The notes under the pieces are model-generated. The model had not been told where the DNA came from. It did no database searches and worked only from the letters and a program-made list of their open reading frames with translations. Below, piece by piece: positions 1 to 9,095 of a DNA stretch of 64,000 nt. The DNA is from Sva-07 sp963717385. GTDB lineage: Bacteria; Actinomycetota; Acidimicrobiia; Acidimicrobiales; Ilumatobacteraceae. Position 1 is the stretch's first letter. Each line of letters opens with the position of its first letter. Location of the stretch: contig CAVQWE010000018.1 of NCBI GenBank assembly GCA_963717385.1, positions 62,001 through 126,000 of the forward strand, read 5' to 3'. Position numbers and translations under genes: made by a program.

Positions 1-2
1 CG

Positions 3-341
3 ATCGCAGCGTCCGATGGCGCGATCGAGCAGGCCGGTCGCATGCGTTCGGCACGCGATCAGCGTGACTCCAGCGCACGCGAAGCGGCCACACAGATTGC
101 GAGCACGCTCGTTCCCAAGGTGATCACGGTCGCTGTCAAGGCCGGCCCCGAAGGCAAGCTCTTCGGCTCGGTCCACGCCGCCGACATCGTTGCCGCCGTC
201 CAGGAGCAGACCGAGATCGAACTCGATCGCCGTCAGCTCGAGGTCGACATCATCAAGACCACCGGGCAGCACACGGTGACAGCGTCGCTGCACAGCAGCG
301 TGTCGTTCCCGATCACGATCGACGTCGTCGCCGCCGACTGA
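3..341 (+). CDS. rplI: 50S ribosomal protein L9, C-terminal part
   Basis: The reading frame is open from the left edge, so about 112 C-terminal residues are present and the N-terminal rRNA-binding domain lies outside the window. L9 binds 23S rRNA and its C-terminal domain projects from the large subunit. The GKLFGSV segment followed by a predicted alpha/beta domain ending in PITIDVVAAD is typical of the L9 C-terminal domain. dnaB follows downstream, an arrangement common in bacteria. A GC hairpin follows the stop. Confidence 0.9.
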   Translation: MAASDGAIEQAGRMRSARDQRDSSAREAATQIASTLVPKVITVAVKAGPEGKLFGSVHAADIVAAVQEQTEIELDRRQLEVDIIKTTGQHTVTASLHSSVSFPITIDVVAAD

Positions 342-347
342 CGTCCA

Positions 348-376
348 GCCCTGGCTGCCGGAGGGCAGCTCGGGGC
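348..376 (+). terminator. Hairpin after rplI
   Basis: Inner stem GCTGCC (354-359) pairs with GGCAGC (364-369) around a GGAG loop. An outer GCCC/GGGC pair is separated by a small internal loop. It starts 7 nt after the rplI stop. There is no U-tract, so termination is inferred from position and stem. Confidence 0.45.
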
Positions 377-418
377 CGTGCCGAAACAGCGGGCAGTCAC
401 GCTGACCGAACGCGCCCA

Positions 419-470
419 TCCACAGGTGCGTCCACAGCGTGTTGTCCACAGATGTCTGTGGTTGTCCACA
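419..470 (+). promoter_or_regulatory. Cluster of four DnaA-box-like sites upstream of dnaB
   Basis: Four TCCACA cores lie in one orientation at 419-424, 431-436, 445-450 and 465-470. The last two sit in the full nonamer TTGTCCACA (442-450 and 462-470), 20 bp apart. TTGTCCACA is the form of DnaA box favoured in high-GC actinobacteria, where TTATCCACA is the general consensus. Binding by DnaA is inferred; I see no AT-rich unwinding element beside the cluster. Confidence 0.55.
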
Positions 471-489
471 CCCGGTCAACAGCGAAATC

Positions 490-528
490 CCAGGGTTGTT
501 CCTCTTCCGCCACACAGGAACTCCCTGG
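490..528 (+). promoter_or_regulatory. Hairpin in the dnaB leader
   Basis: CCAGGG-TT-GTTCC (490-502) can pair with GGAAC-T-CCCTGG (517-528) around a 14-nt loop, giving 11 base pairs with one small internal loop. It ends 15 nt before the dnaB ATG. It could be a leader element or a terminator; the sequence does not say which. Confidence 0.35.
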
Positions 529-543
529 AAGAGTGGGGTCCCC

Positions 544-1929
544 ATGTCGATCGACGAACAATTCGCAACCAGCCGCAACCAGCGGGGCAGTGCTGCTCCC
601 AGTCGCGGCGGCCGAGTTCCTCCCCACAACCTGCAGGCCGAGGAATCGGTGCTCGGTGCGCTGCTGCTCAGCCGGGATGCGATCGGGGTCGTTGGTGAGG
701 CGGGCCTCAACGTTCGCGACTTCTACAGCCCCGCGCATCAGCACATCTTCGATTCGGTCCGGTCGCTGTATTCGTCATCGGGCCCGGTCGATGTGGTCAC
801 GGTGGCCGACGAGTTGCGTCGTCACGGCCTGCTCGACGAGATCGGTGGGATCGAGCGGCTGAACGATCTCCAGAACGCCACGCCGTCGGTGTCGGGCGCC
901 GAGCACTACGCCCGCATCGTGATGGACACCGCCCTGTTGCGTCGTCTGATCCACACTGCCGGCGAGATCACCGACCTCGCGTTCTCCGAACCCGACGACG
1001 TCACCAAGGCCGTCGACCTCGCCGAGTCGAAGATGTTCGAAGTGGCCGAAGATCGTGTGGTCGACTCGACACGGCCGATCCAAGAGCTGCTGAACATCGC
1101 CATGGATCAGCTCGAGGAGAACTACGAACGCGGCGACACCATCACCGGTGCCGCCACGGGCTATGACGACCTCGACGAACTCCTGTCGGGCCTCCAGCCG
1201 AGCACCCTCAACATCGTCGGTGCGCGGCCGGCGATGGGCAAGACCGCGTTCGGGTTGGGGATGGCGACACACATCGCGAAGCACTCGGCGAAGCCGGTCC
1301 TGGTGTTCTCGCTCGAGATGGGCCACTCCGAGTTGACCCAGCGCATCCTGTCGAGCGAGGCCAAGGTCGACTCGACCAAGCTGCGCACCGGCAAGCTCAG
1401 CGAGAGCGACTGGTCGAAGATCGGCCTCGCGGTCGGTCGCCTCGAGGTGCCGTTGTTCCTCGACGACAACCCACAGGTCACCGTGATGGAGATCCGCGCC
1501 AAGGCTCGGCGCATCAAAGCGCAGCACGGCGGCCTGGCGCTGATCATGATCGACTACCTGCAGCTGATGAGCGGCAGTGGAGCGTCCGAGAACCGTCAGC
1601 TCGAAGTCAGCGAGATCAGCCGAAACTTGAAGGTGCTCGCTCGCGAGTTGGAGGTGCCGATCGTGGCGCTCAGCCAGCTCAGCCGAAACCTCGAAGCTCG
1701 GTCCGACAAGCGCCCGATGCTCGCCGACCTGCGTGAGTCCGGTTCGCTCGAGCAGGACGCCGACGTCGTGATGTTCCTCTACCGCGACGAGGTGTACAAC
1801 CCCGAGTCGCCCGACAAGGGCTCGGCCGAGGTGATCGTGTCGAAGCACCGCTCCGGCCCGATCGGCACCAAGCGCCTGGTGTTCCTCGGCCAGTACACGC
1901 GCTTCGACAACGCCGCCCGCTCGATGTAG
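544..1929 (+). CDS. dnaB: Replicative DNA helicase DnaB
   Basis: This is the hexameric 5'-3' helicase of the replication fork, 461 aa. The N-terminal primase-interacting domain (VPPHNLQAEESVLGALLLS) is followed by a RecA-like motor. Walker A GARPAMGKTAF is near residue 226, Walker B LIMIDYLQLM near 334, and a late ALSQLSRNLE motif follows. The length is normal and there is no intein. The frame extends upstream to 439, but ATG 544 after a purine-rich GGAAGAG stretch starts where DnaB homology begins. The leader carries DnaA-box-like sites. It converges with the next gene, 12 bp between the stops. Confidence 0.96.
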   Translation: MSIDEQFATSRNQRGSAAPSRGGRVPPHNLQAEESVLGALLLSRDAIGVVGEAGLNVRDFYSPAHQHIFDSVRSLYSSSGPVDVVTVADELRRHGLLDEIGGIERLNDLQNATPSVSGAEHYARIVMDTALLRRLIHTAGEITDLAFSEPDDVTKAVDLAESKMFEVAEDRVVDSTRPIQELLNIAMDQLEENYERGDTITGAATGYDDLDELLSGLQPSTLNIVGARPAMGKTAFGLGMATHIAKHSAKPVLVFSLEMGHSELTQRILSSEAKVDSTKLRTGKLSESDWSKIGLAVGRLEVPLFLDDNPQVTVMEIRAKARRIKAQHGGLALIMIDYLQLMSGSGASENRQLEVSEISRNLKVLARELEVPIVALSQLSRNLEARSDKRPMLADLRESGSLEQDADVVMFLYRDEVYNPESPDKGSAEVIVSKHRSGPIGTKRLVFLGQYTRFDNAARSM

Positions 1930-1941
1930 ACGCTTGGCAGC

Positions 1942-2955
1942 TCACCAGTGGCGCAGGTCGATCGGCCACCGATCGCGAACTGTCTCGTCCTCGACGAGCC
2001 AGAACTGCTCGTGACGCGCAACCGTGGGGTCGACGTGGCTCGGCCAGATACGGACCCGATCGCCGACCTTCCAGTCGCTCAGTTCACGCGGCGCCAGTGT
2101 GATGTGTTCGTCGGAGCAGAAGAACACGTCTCCCTCGTCCCACGACGGATTCCCGTGGTCCATTCCGAGCGCCTTGAGCCCGCAGTCGGCGATGATCCAG
2201 CCCTTCGGGCTGACCGAAATCACCGTGGCCAACACCGACAACGCCTTCTCGAAGGGTGATTCGAGCTCGTCGTACTGGGTGTCCATGAGCGTGTACGAGC
2301 CGGCCTGGATCTCGGTGCACCACGTGTTGAGATCCCAGGTGCCGGTGCCACCACCGGAGACGATGTCGCCACCGACCATCTCGTGGGCCTGCAGCAGGAT
2401 CGCCATGGCCTCCTCGACCTTCTCGCGCTTCTTGTCGCGATCGTGCACCATCATCAGGTGGCCCTCGTAGCCCATCACACCGCGGACGTCGAGACCGGCT
2501 GCACGGGCCCGGTCGGCGAGACGACCCGAATCGTCGACGTCGCAACCACAGCGGGGAAGCCCGACATCGATGTCGACCAGCACCGAGCGAATGCCGCCGG
2601 CGATTGCGGCGTCGAGTGTTTCGTCGGAGTCGATCGCGACGGTGATGTTCGCCTGGTCGGCCAACGTGCCGAGCCGGGCTGCATCGAGCGTCTCGTTGGC
2701 GAGCAGGAGATCCTGGGTCAAGCCAGCGGCGACGAGACCCTCGATCTCGCGTGGGGTCGCTGCGCAGAAGGTGTGGTGGCCATCGGCATCGAGGCGCCGT
2801 GCCATCTCGGTCGACTTGAAGGCCTTGACGTGCGGACGCAGCATGGCGCCCGGCAAGACGGCGTCCATCGCCGCCAGGTTGCTGTTGAACGTGGGGATGT
2901 CGATCAGCAACGCCGGTGTGACGAGATCGGATGTGGTCGACGGATCGGCGCTCAT
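1942..2955 (-). CDS. D-threonine aldolase / D-serine dehydratase-like PLP enzyme
   Basis: A fold-type III PLP protein of 337 aa with an N-terminal alanine-racemase-like barrel (VTPALLIDIPTFNSNLAAMD) and the Schiff-base motif RPHVKAFKS, whose lysine is about residue 44. The C-terminal beta domain contains FCSDEHITL, which matches the metal-binding segment of this family. Members cleave D-3-hydroxyamino acids or deaminate D-serine; the exact substrate cannot be read. ATG 2955 is preceded by AAGGATGG and is preferred to an in-frame TTG seven codons upstream. The aminotransferase-like gene diverges from it about 110 bp away. Confidence 0.82.
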   Translation of the reverse strand: MSADPSTTSDLVTPALLIDIPTFNSNLAAMDAVLPGAMLRPHVKAFKSTEMARRLDADGHHTFCAATPREIEGLVAAGLTQDLLLANETLDAARLGTLADQANITVAIDSDETLDAAIAGGIRSVLVDIDVGLPRCGCDVDDSGRLADRARAAGLDVRGVMGYEGHLMMVHDRDKKREKVEEAMAILLQAHEMVGGDIVSGGGTGTWDLNTWCTEIQAGSYTLMDTQYDELESPFEKALSVLATVISVSPKGWIIADCGLKALGMDHGNPSWDEGDVFFCSDEHITLAPRELSDWKVGDRVRIWPSHVDPTVARHEQFWLVEDETVRDRWPIDLRHW

Positions 2956-3056
2956 CCACCCATCCTTGCCCACCAACCCGAAATGTTCCTCGATCGTGAC
3001 GCTCAGCGCGCCGATCGGGGGATTTTTCGGGACTGGGGCGGGACCGACGCCGGGGA

Positions 3057-3062
3057 TACCGT
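3057..3062 (+). promoter_or_regulatory. -10 box TACCGT, leaderless start
   Basis: TACCGT lies exactly 6 nt before GTG 3069 and there is no Shine-Dalgarno between them. This is the geometry of leaderless actinobacterial genes. No clear -35 is seen. Confidence 0.55.
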
Positions 3063-3068
3063 GAGGTC

Positions 3069-4322
3069 GTGCAGCTCGACCTCGACTTCGTCCGCTCGAA
3101 CTTCCCGGCCTTTGCCCGGTCGATCAACGACGGCCAGTCGTTCTTCGAGAATGCCGGGGGATCGTTCGCGTGCCGTCAGACGATCGATGCGCTGACGGAG
3201 TACTACACCGACTTCAAGGTGCAGCCCTACAGCGAGTTCGACTCGTCGCGCATCGCCGGCGAGCTGATGGACCACTCCCGGGAACGATGGGCCCAGGCCC
3301 TCGGCGTCGAGGCCCGCGAGGTCGTGTTCGGACCGTCGACCACGGCGAACACCTACGTGCTCGCCCACGCATTTGCCGACGTGCTCGAACCCGGCAACGA
3401 GGTGATCGTCACCAATCAGGATCACGAGGCGAACACCGGCGCCATCCGCCGCGCCGCCGAGCGCGTTGGCTGCGCGATCAAGGAGTGGCGAATCGATCCC
3501 GACACGGGGCTGCTCGACATCGCCGACTTCGAGGCGCTGCTCAGCGAGCGCACCGGACTGGTCACGGTGCCGCACGCGTCGAACATCGTCGGCTCCGAGA
3601 ACGACGTCACCCGCATCACCCAGCTCGCCCATGCCGTCGGGGCTCGGGTGATCGTCGATGGGGTGTCGTTCGCACCGCATTCGATTCCCGACGTCGCAGC
3701 GATCGGTGCCGACGTGTACTTGTTCAGTCTCTACAAGACCTACTCCGTGCATCAGGGTCTGATGGTCGTGCGCGCTGGACTGATGGCCGAACTCCCGAAC
3801 CAGAGCCACTTCTTCAACGACAGCGTCGCCGACAAGCGCCTGAACCCTGCTGGGCCCGACCACGCGCAGGTGGCCTCGGCCGGCGCCGTGCTCGACTACT
3901 GCGAAGCACTCCACCAGCATCATGGCGGATCGGTCGGCGACGATCTCCGAACGGCAGTGGCCCACGCCTCGACTCTCTGGCGTGCCCACGAAGATTCGCT
4001 GACACCGCTGTTGCTGGACGCGCTTGTCGATCGCGACGACGTTCGGCTTCTCGGACCCGCAACACTCGACGCCGTCGATGGTCACCGCTGTCCGACCATT
4101 GCGTTCAGCCCACTCGTGAAGGACCCCCACGACGTTGCCCATGCGCTTGTCGAGCGTGGTGTACAGACCAGCTCCGGGCACTACTACGCGGCACGCGTGC
4201 TCGATGGGCTCGGCATCGATCCAGACCGAGGCGTGGTGCGATTGTCGTTCGTGCACTACACCTCGCCCGACGATGTCGCTCGAGCCGTCGGCGCGCTCAT
4301 CGAGGTGCTCGGCTCGAGCTGA
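3069..4322 (+). CDS. Class V aminotransferase, cysteine desulfurase-like
   Basis: A 417-aa fold-type I PLP enzyme of the SufS/NifS-like group. FENAGGSFACRQTID starts the PLP domain, and FSLYKTYSVHQG supplies the Schiff-base lysine, about residue 223. The family uses a cysteine persulfide for sulfur transfer, but the loop cysteine is not obvious, so this may be a paralogue with another substrate rather than the housekeeping desulfurase. No suf or isc genes are nearby. GTG start fixed by the TACCGT box 6 nt upstream. Confidence 0.82.
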   Translation: MQLDLDFVRSNFPAFARSINDGQSFFENAGGSFACRQTIDALTEYYTDFKVQPYSEFDSSRIAGELMDHSRERWAQALGVEAREVVFGPSTTANTYVLAHAFADVLEPGNEVIVTNQDHEANTGAIRRAAERVGCAIKEWRIDPDTGLLDIADFEALLSERTGLVTVPHASNIVGSENDVTRITQLAHAVGARVIVDGVSFAPHSIPDVAAIGADVYLFSLYKTYSVHQGLMVVRAGLMAELPNQSHFFNDSVADKRLNPAGPDHAQVASAGAVLDYCEALHQHHGGSVGDDLRTAVAHASTLWRAHEDSLTPLLLDALVDRDDVRLLGPATLDAVDGHRCPTIAFSPLVKDPHDVAHALVERGVQTSSGHYYAARVLDGLGIDPDRGVVRLSFVHYTSPDDVARAVGALIEVLGSS

Positions 4323-4358
4323 CTCGGCGGCCGTGCGATACCCGCACCGGACCGCTCG

Positions 4359-6783
4359 ATGGTGCAAGCTGTGTCCGTGAGCACGACGGTCGAGGAGGTG
4401 GCTACCGCTTTGCGCGAGACCGACCGTCGCGACTGGCAACGCCACCCGGTCGACGTCGCCCGGCTCGCGCTGCGCCTGACATTGCTCGGTCTCGTCCTGT
4501 TGATCACTGCTGTGATTCCGGCAGCGCTGACGAACGCCTCGGCCGATCTCGTTCGGCTCCTCGATCGGATGCCCGAAGCGCTCCGATACGCCTTCACCAG
4601 CCTGGCCCAGCTGGCGATCGTCGTGATCCCGATCGTGATCGTGGTCTGGCTCCTGCGGAGCCGTACACGGGCGGCCACGCTGCTCGTCGTGGGCGCCGGC
4701 GTCGTCGGCATGATCGTGATGCTGCTCCTGACCGACTGGCTCACGCGGGCCGCCCCACCGACCGAGATCACCGACCTCACGTCCGGGTCGTTCCTCCCGA
4801 CCAACTTCCCGTCCGCCGCGTATCTCGCCGCGCTCGTTGCCGGAGCGTCCGCAGCGTCGCCGATGCTGCCGCCGTTCTGGCGCAAGGTGGCATGGACAGC
4901 GATCTGGATCACGATGCTCGTCCGTGTACTGAGCGCAACACAAGCGCCCGTGAACGTGGCCGTCACGCTCGCCCTCGGCAGCGCGATCGGATCAGCCGCC
5001 CTGGTGGCGTTCGGAACGCCGCAACGTCGACCGGGATCGGCCACGCTGCGAGCCGGTCTGGCAACGGCGGGGTTCGAGGTCGACGAACTCGGCGACGAGG
5101 CGTCGGAGCGGGGGCTGCGGACCTACAGCGGCTCGGCGAACGGTGAGTCGATCGACGTGGTCTACCTCGACCGTGACGACCGCGACGTCGAGCTCTTCGC
5201 GCGTGTCGTTCGCTCGATCCGGGTTCGCGACGTCGACGAGCAGCGCATCTCGGTCAAGCCGCGGGTCCGTGCGGCACAACTGGTGATGGCGACATCGATG
5301 GCGGAGCGAGCGGGAGCCCGCGTCGCTGAGGTGCTCGCTGTTGCGCCGGTGGGGGACGACAGCGCGATCGTGGCGATGTCGAGTCCGCTCGGGATCGCCA
5401 CTTCGGTCGCTCGATGCCGACGGGGTGAGCGACAGCGCCCTCGACGACCTGTGGGTGCAGCTCGGCCGGCTCCACGACTCCAAGATGGCGCATCGTTCGC
5501 TGAGCCGAGACCACCTGGTGCTCGATGGTGATCGGGCCACGTTGCTCGGCATGGACACCGCGATCCTTGCGTCGAGCGCCGAGTCGCGTGCGGTCGACCG
5601 CGCCGAGCTCTTGGTGTCGACCGCCCAGACCGTCGGCGTCGATCGTGCGTTGGATGCGGCCGTCAGGGTGGTCCCCACGGCCGACCTGGAAGCGGCGCTG
5701 CCGTTCATCCAGCTCCCCGCGTTGCCCGCCCACGCTCGCAGGGAGGCGAAGAAGCCGAAACACTTCCTCGACGAGATCCGCACCGGTCTCCAGGATCGAC
5801 TCGGGGTGGAGGCGGTCGAACTCGCCGAACTCGAACGAATCAGCTTCGGCAAGCTCGTGGTCTGGGTCGGCTTCGCTGTCCTGGCGTTCTTCCTGCTGAC
5901 CCTGGTCAGCAACTGGTCCGACATCGTCGACGCGATGACCGGGATCGACTGGGTCTGGGTCGTTCCGGTCGTGCTCGCAACGCTCGGCGGAACGGTCGGT
6001 GGTGCGATGTCGCTGGCCGGTTCGGTGATCCGTCCGATCCCGCTCTGGCCGGCCACGATCATCATGTTCGGTCAGTCGTTCCTCAACCGGTTCACGCCGA
6101 TGAACGCCGGCGGAATGGCGATGCGCATTCGCTACCTCCAGAAGGGTGGCACCGACGTCACGGTGGCGACCGCGGCGATCGGCCTCACCTCGGCCGCGAG
6201 CGGCGTGATGCAGGTGGTGTTCATCGTCTTCTTCGTCCTGTGGAGCAGCAGCGATCCGACCGGCGACGTCTCGACCGGCGGGAGTGGCGGGGGGCCGAGC
6301 CTCACGCTGGTCGCAGTGTTCGCTGGAGCGATCGTCGTCGCGGGGATCGTGATCGCGGTGACACCGAAGTTCCGCCGCTGGCTCGTCGCCTTCGTCAAGT
6401 CGACCATCGAGAAGATCAGGCACGACTTCGGTGAACTCGCCCGTCGCCCGAGCAAGCTCGGCCTGCTGTTCGGTGGAGCCGCCATCGCGAAGATGTCGAC
6501 GATCGTCGCCTTCGTCGCGTCGTGTCGAGCATTCGACGTCGACATCCCCTTTGCCGAGCTCGGCGCGATGTATCTCGTCGCGAACACGATCGCGTCCACG
6601 GTCCCGACGCCGGGCGGGGTCGGTGCGATCGAGGCAGCACTGATCCTCGTGCTCACCAACGCTGGGGTCCCCCAGGCCACCGCGTGGGCCTCGGTCCTGC
6701 TCTTCAGGCTCATCAACTACTGGCTGCCGACGATCCCCGGCTATGTGTGCCTCAAGATCAGCGAGCGCCGCGAGTACGTCTGA
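4359..6783 (+). CDS. Multidomain membrane protein: kinase-like domain plus LPG-synthase-type TM domain (frame interrupted)
   Basis: Two frames (4359-5531 and 5341-6783) together give one 807-aa protein if a single base near 5394 is ignored: MSSPLG in the first frame then joins SPLRSLDADG in the second. The first ~220 residues hold about six hydrophobic segments. A middle segment with HRSLSRDHLVLDGDRATLLG looks like a degenerate protein-kinase catalytic loop. The C-terminal ~330 residues are an eight-helix UPF0104/lysylphosphatidylglycerol-synthase-type region (RFTPMNAGGMAMRIRYLQ, TVPTPGGVGAIEAAL). No soluble aminoacyl-transferase domain is present, so flippase-like or unknown activity is more likely than synthesis. 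GTG 4377 is an alternative start. Confidence 0.75.
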
Positions 6784-6823
6784 GCTCCGAGCGCATCAGG
6801 AGGACGCGCGCGTCCCGAGCGCC

Positions 6824-6829
6824 TACGCT
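6824..6829 (+). promoter_or_regulatory. -10 box TACGCT, leaderless purE start
   Basis: TACGCT lies 6 nt before GTG 6836, which is also where PurE homology begins. It supports that start over longer in-frame options. Confidence 0.5.
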
Positions 6830-6835
6830 GCGACC

Positions 6836-7336
6836 GTGAGCGAAGCAGTCACGGTCGGTGTCGTCATGGGGTCGTCGAGCGACTGGCCGACCATGTCCAA
6901 GGCGGTCGAGGTCCTCGAATCGTTCGGGGTGGCCCACGAGGCAAAGGTGGTCAGCGCGCACCGGATGCCCGACGACATGTTCGCCTACGCCGAAGCCGCA
7001 CACGATCGAGGGCTGCGAGCGATCATCGCCGGAGCCGGTGGTGCAGCACACCTGCCGGGGATGCTCGCCGCGAAGACCACGGTGCCGGTGCTCGGTGTGC
7101 CGGTCGCCTCGCGGCATCTGTCGGGGCAGGACTCGCTGTACTCGATCGTGCAGATGCCGGCCGGCGTGCCCGTGGCGACGTTTGCGATCGGCGAGGCGGG
7201 CGCCACGAACGCGGCGCTGTTCGCAGTCGCGCTTCTGGCGCTCGACGACCCCGAGCTGGCACTTGCGTTGGCCGACTACCGCGAGGCGCGGCGCGACCAG
7301 GCGGCCGGCTCGGTGTTGCCGCCCGAGTCGCCGTGA
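6836..7336 (+). CDS. purE: N5-carboxyaminoimidazole ribonucleotide mutase
   Basis: A class I PurE of 166 aa that converts N5-CAIR to CAIR in purine synthesis, using the product of PurK. GSSSDWPTM, SAHRMPDDMFAYA and AGAGGAAHLPGM are the conserved active-site loops. The length is normal. The frame is open to 6743 but GTG 6836 is supported by homology and by a TACGCT box 6 nt upstream. The stop overlaps the purK start by 4 nt, so the two are translationally coupled. Confidence 0.95.
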   Translation: MSEAVTVGVVMGSSSDWPTMSKAVEVLESFGVAHEAKVVSAHRMPDDMFAYAEAAHDRGLRAIIAGAGGAAHLPGMLAAKTTVPVLGVPVASRHLSGQDSLYSIVQMPAGVPVATFAIGEAGATNAALFAVALLALDDPELALALADYREARRDQAAGSVLPPESP

Positions 7337-8463
7337 CGCCCATCGTTCCACCGGCCACGCTCGGCATCCTCGGCGGCGGACAGCTCGGGCGGTATGCGGT
7401 GATGGCCGCAGCGTCGATGGGCTATCGAACGATGGTGCTCGATCCTGATCCGTCGGCACCGGCCGGACTGCTCGCCCACGAGCACTTGGTGGCGGCGTAC
7501 GACGATCCCGATGCGTTGCGTCGGCTGGCGTTCGACTGCGACGCCATCACCACCGAGTTCGAGAACCCACCGGCGACCGCACTCGACGAGCTCGCCGCCA
7601 CGGTGGTCGTGGCGCCGTCGCCCGCCGCAGTGCGCATCGCGCAGGATCGGATCGCCGAGAAGGCCTTCCTCGTCGACAACGGATTCCCGGTTGGCGCCTA
7701 CGAGCTGTTGGAGGAGGCGTCGTCGCCTGTCGATCCGTCGATCGTCGATGCCGGCGCCATCGTGAAGACCGCTCGCCTCGGCTACGACGGCAAGGGCCAG
7801 CGCATGGTCGTCGGCGTCGCCGAAGCGCTCGCGGCGTGGGCCGACCTCGGCGGTGTCCCGTGCGTGATCGAGCAACGACTCGACCTCCAGACCGAGCTGA
7901 GCGTCGTCGTCGGGCGGACCTCGTCGGGCGACATCGAGGCGTGGCCGGTCGCCGAGAACACCCACGTCAATGGGATCCTCGACCTGTCGGTCGTGCCGGC
8001 CGCTGTGTCGGCGAAGCTCGCCGATCGGGCAGTCGGCCTGGCGATGGCGATCGCCGACGCACTCGACTACGTGGGGGTGCTCGCCGTCGAGCTGTTCGTG
8101 GTCGACGGTGAGTTGCTCGTGAACGAGCTGGCGCCACGGCCGCACAACAGCGGGCACTGGACGCTCGACGCCAGCGCCACGAGCCAGTACGAACAACAGG
8201 TGCGCGCGGTCTGCGGCCTCGGACTCGGGTCGACCGCGATGACGGCGCCGGCGATCGCCATGGTGAACCTGCTCGGGGATCTGTGGGACGGCGGCGAACC
8301 CGATTGGTCGGTCGTGCTCGACGATCCGCACGCCAAGTTGCACCTGTACGGCAAAGCGGAACCACGACCGGGTCGCAAGATGGGTCATCTCACGGTGACG
8401 GGCCCGGCGACGACGATGGCTGCGACGCGGGCGCTGGAACTCAGAGCGGCTGCTGCGCGATGA
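7333..8463 (+). CDS. purK: N5-carboxyaminoimidazole ribonucleotide synthase
   Basis: An ATP-grasp enzyme of 376 aa that carboxylates aminoimidazole ribonucleotide with bicarbonate and ATP. The N-terminal LGILGGGQLGRYAVMAA nucleotide-fold motif, the central ATP-grasp segment (IVKTARLGYDGKGQ, EQRLDLQTELSVVV) and the metal-binding NELAPRPHNSGHWT are all present. It starts at GTG within the purE stop (GTGA). The 3' end overlaps the convergent methyltransferase by 23 bp. Confidence 0.95.
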   Translation: MTPIVPPATLGILGGGQLGRYAVMAAASMGYRTMVLDPDPSAPAGLLAHEHLVAAYDDPDALRRLAFDCDAITTEFENPPATALDELAATVVVAPSPAAVRIAQDRIAEKAFLVDNGFPVGAYELLEEASSPVDPSIVDAGAIVKTARLGYDGKGQRMVVGVAEALAAWADLGGVPCVIEQRLDLQTELSVVVGRTSSGDIEAWPVAENTHVNGILDLSVVPAAVSAKLADRAVGLAMAIADALDYVGVLAVELFVVDGELLVNELAPRPHNSGHWTLDASATSQYEQQVRAVCGLGLGSTAMTAPAIAMVNLLGDLWDGGEPDWSVVLDDPHAKLHLYGKAEPRPGRKMGHLTVTGPATTMAATRALELRAAAAR

Positions 8464-9037
8464 CCAGCGTGTCGAGCGCGACCTTCGTGCCGTCGGGCGT
8501 CTCGACGCGGCGTTCTGCCACCTCAGCGGTGGTGACGTTGAGCCCGCCGAGCGCAGCGACCGTTTCGTCGACGGTGTAGCAGACGTCGGCCGACGGTGGG
8601 CCGCCGTAGCCGTGGTCGACGTTCGAGCGGTCGTGGGCGATCACGAACAACGTGCCGCCAGGGCGAAGCCACGTCGCTGCGTGTTCGAGGACGACGCGTT
8701 GCTGCGGCGACGGCAACTGGAGATACGACACCACCACGAGATCGACAGGCGCATCCGGAGCCCAGGTGGTCGCGTCGGCGCACACCGTGGTGACCTCGAC
8801 GCCGTGCTCGGCCGCGAGCTGCTGGGCCTTGTCGAGGCCGACCTGGGAGAAGTCGACAGCGGTGGCGTCCCAGCCTCGACTCGCGAGCCAGACGGCGTTG
8901 CGCCCCTCGCCGGCGCCGAGGTCGATCGCTGTTGCCGGGTCGAGGTCGGCAAGGTGTGCCTCCACGAACTGATTGGCCCGTCCCGTCCAGACCAATTCAC
9001 TCGTCGAATACCGCTCGTCCCACGTCGCACTGTCCAT
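8441..9037 (-). CDS. Class I SAM-dependent methyltransferase
   Basis: A 198-aa Rossmann-fold methyltransferase. AIDLGAGEGRNAVWLASRGW is motif I, VDLVVVSYLQLP motif II/III, and LRPGGTLFVIAHD the post-motif strand. The compact form resembles tellurite-resistance TehB-like and thiopurine-type methyltransferases; the substrate is not predictable. Start set at ATG 9037 (MDSATWDERY), the usual beginning of this subfamily; the longer frame upstream is low-complexity and unlike any domain. Its 3' end overlaps purK tail to tail. Confidence 0.8.
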   Translation of the reverse strand: MDSATWDERYSTSELVWTGRANQFVEAHLADLDPATAIDLGAGEGRNAVWLASRGWDATAVDFSQVGLDKAQQLAAEHGVEVTTVCADATTWAPDAPVDLVVVSYLQLPSPQQRVVLEHAATWLRPGGTLFVIAHDRSNVDHGYGGPPSADVCYTVDETVAALGGLNVTTAEVAERRVETPDGTKVALDTLVIAQQPL

Positions 9038-9095
9038 CCCACGAGTCTCGCGCCGAACCCAACCCCAACCCAGAACCGTGTGGAGGAAGGCGGGC

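Noticed and set aside
419..470. Chromosomal origin of replication
   Set aside because: Only four close cores, no AT-rich unwinding element, no dnaA, dnaN, rpmH or parAB nearby.
775..1848. Long minus-strand frame antisense to dnaB
   Set aside because: Arg/His/Leu-rich composition typical of antisense frames in high-GC DNA; no domain, and dnaB covers it.
3003..4943. 646-codon minus-strand frame
   Set aside because: Low-complexity Arg/His/Asp text antisense to the aminotransferase and membrane-protein genes; no recognisable domain.
5385..5405. Programmed ribosomal frameshift in the LPG-synthase-like gene
   Set aside because: No slippery heptamer or downstream pseudoknot visible, and similar one-base breaks occur in about nine other genes.
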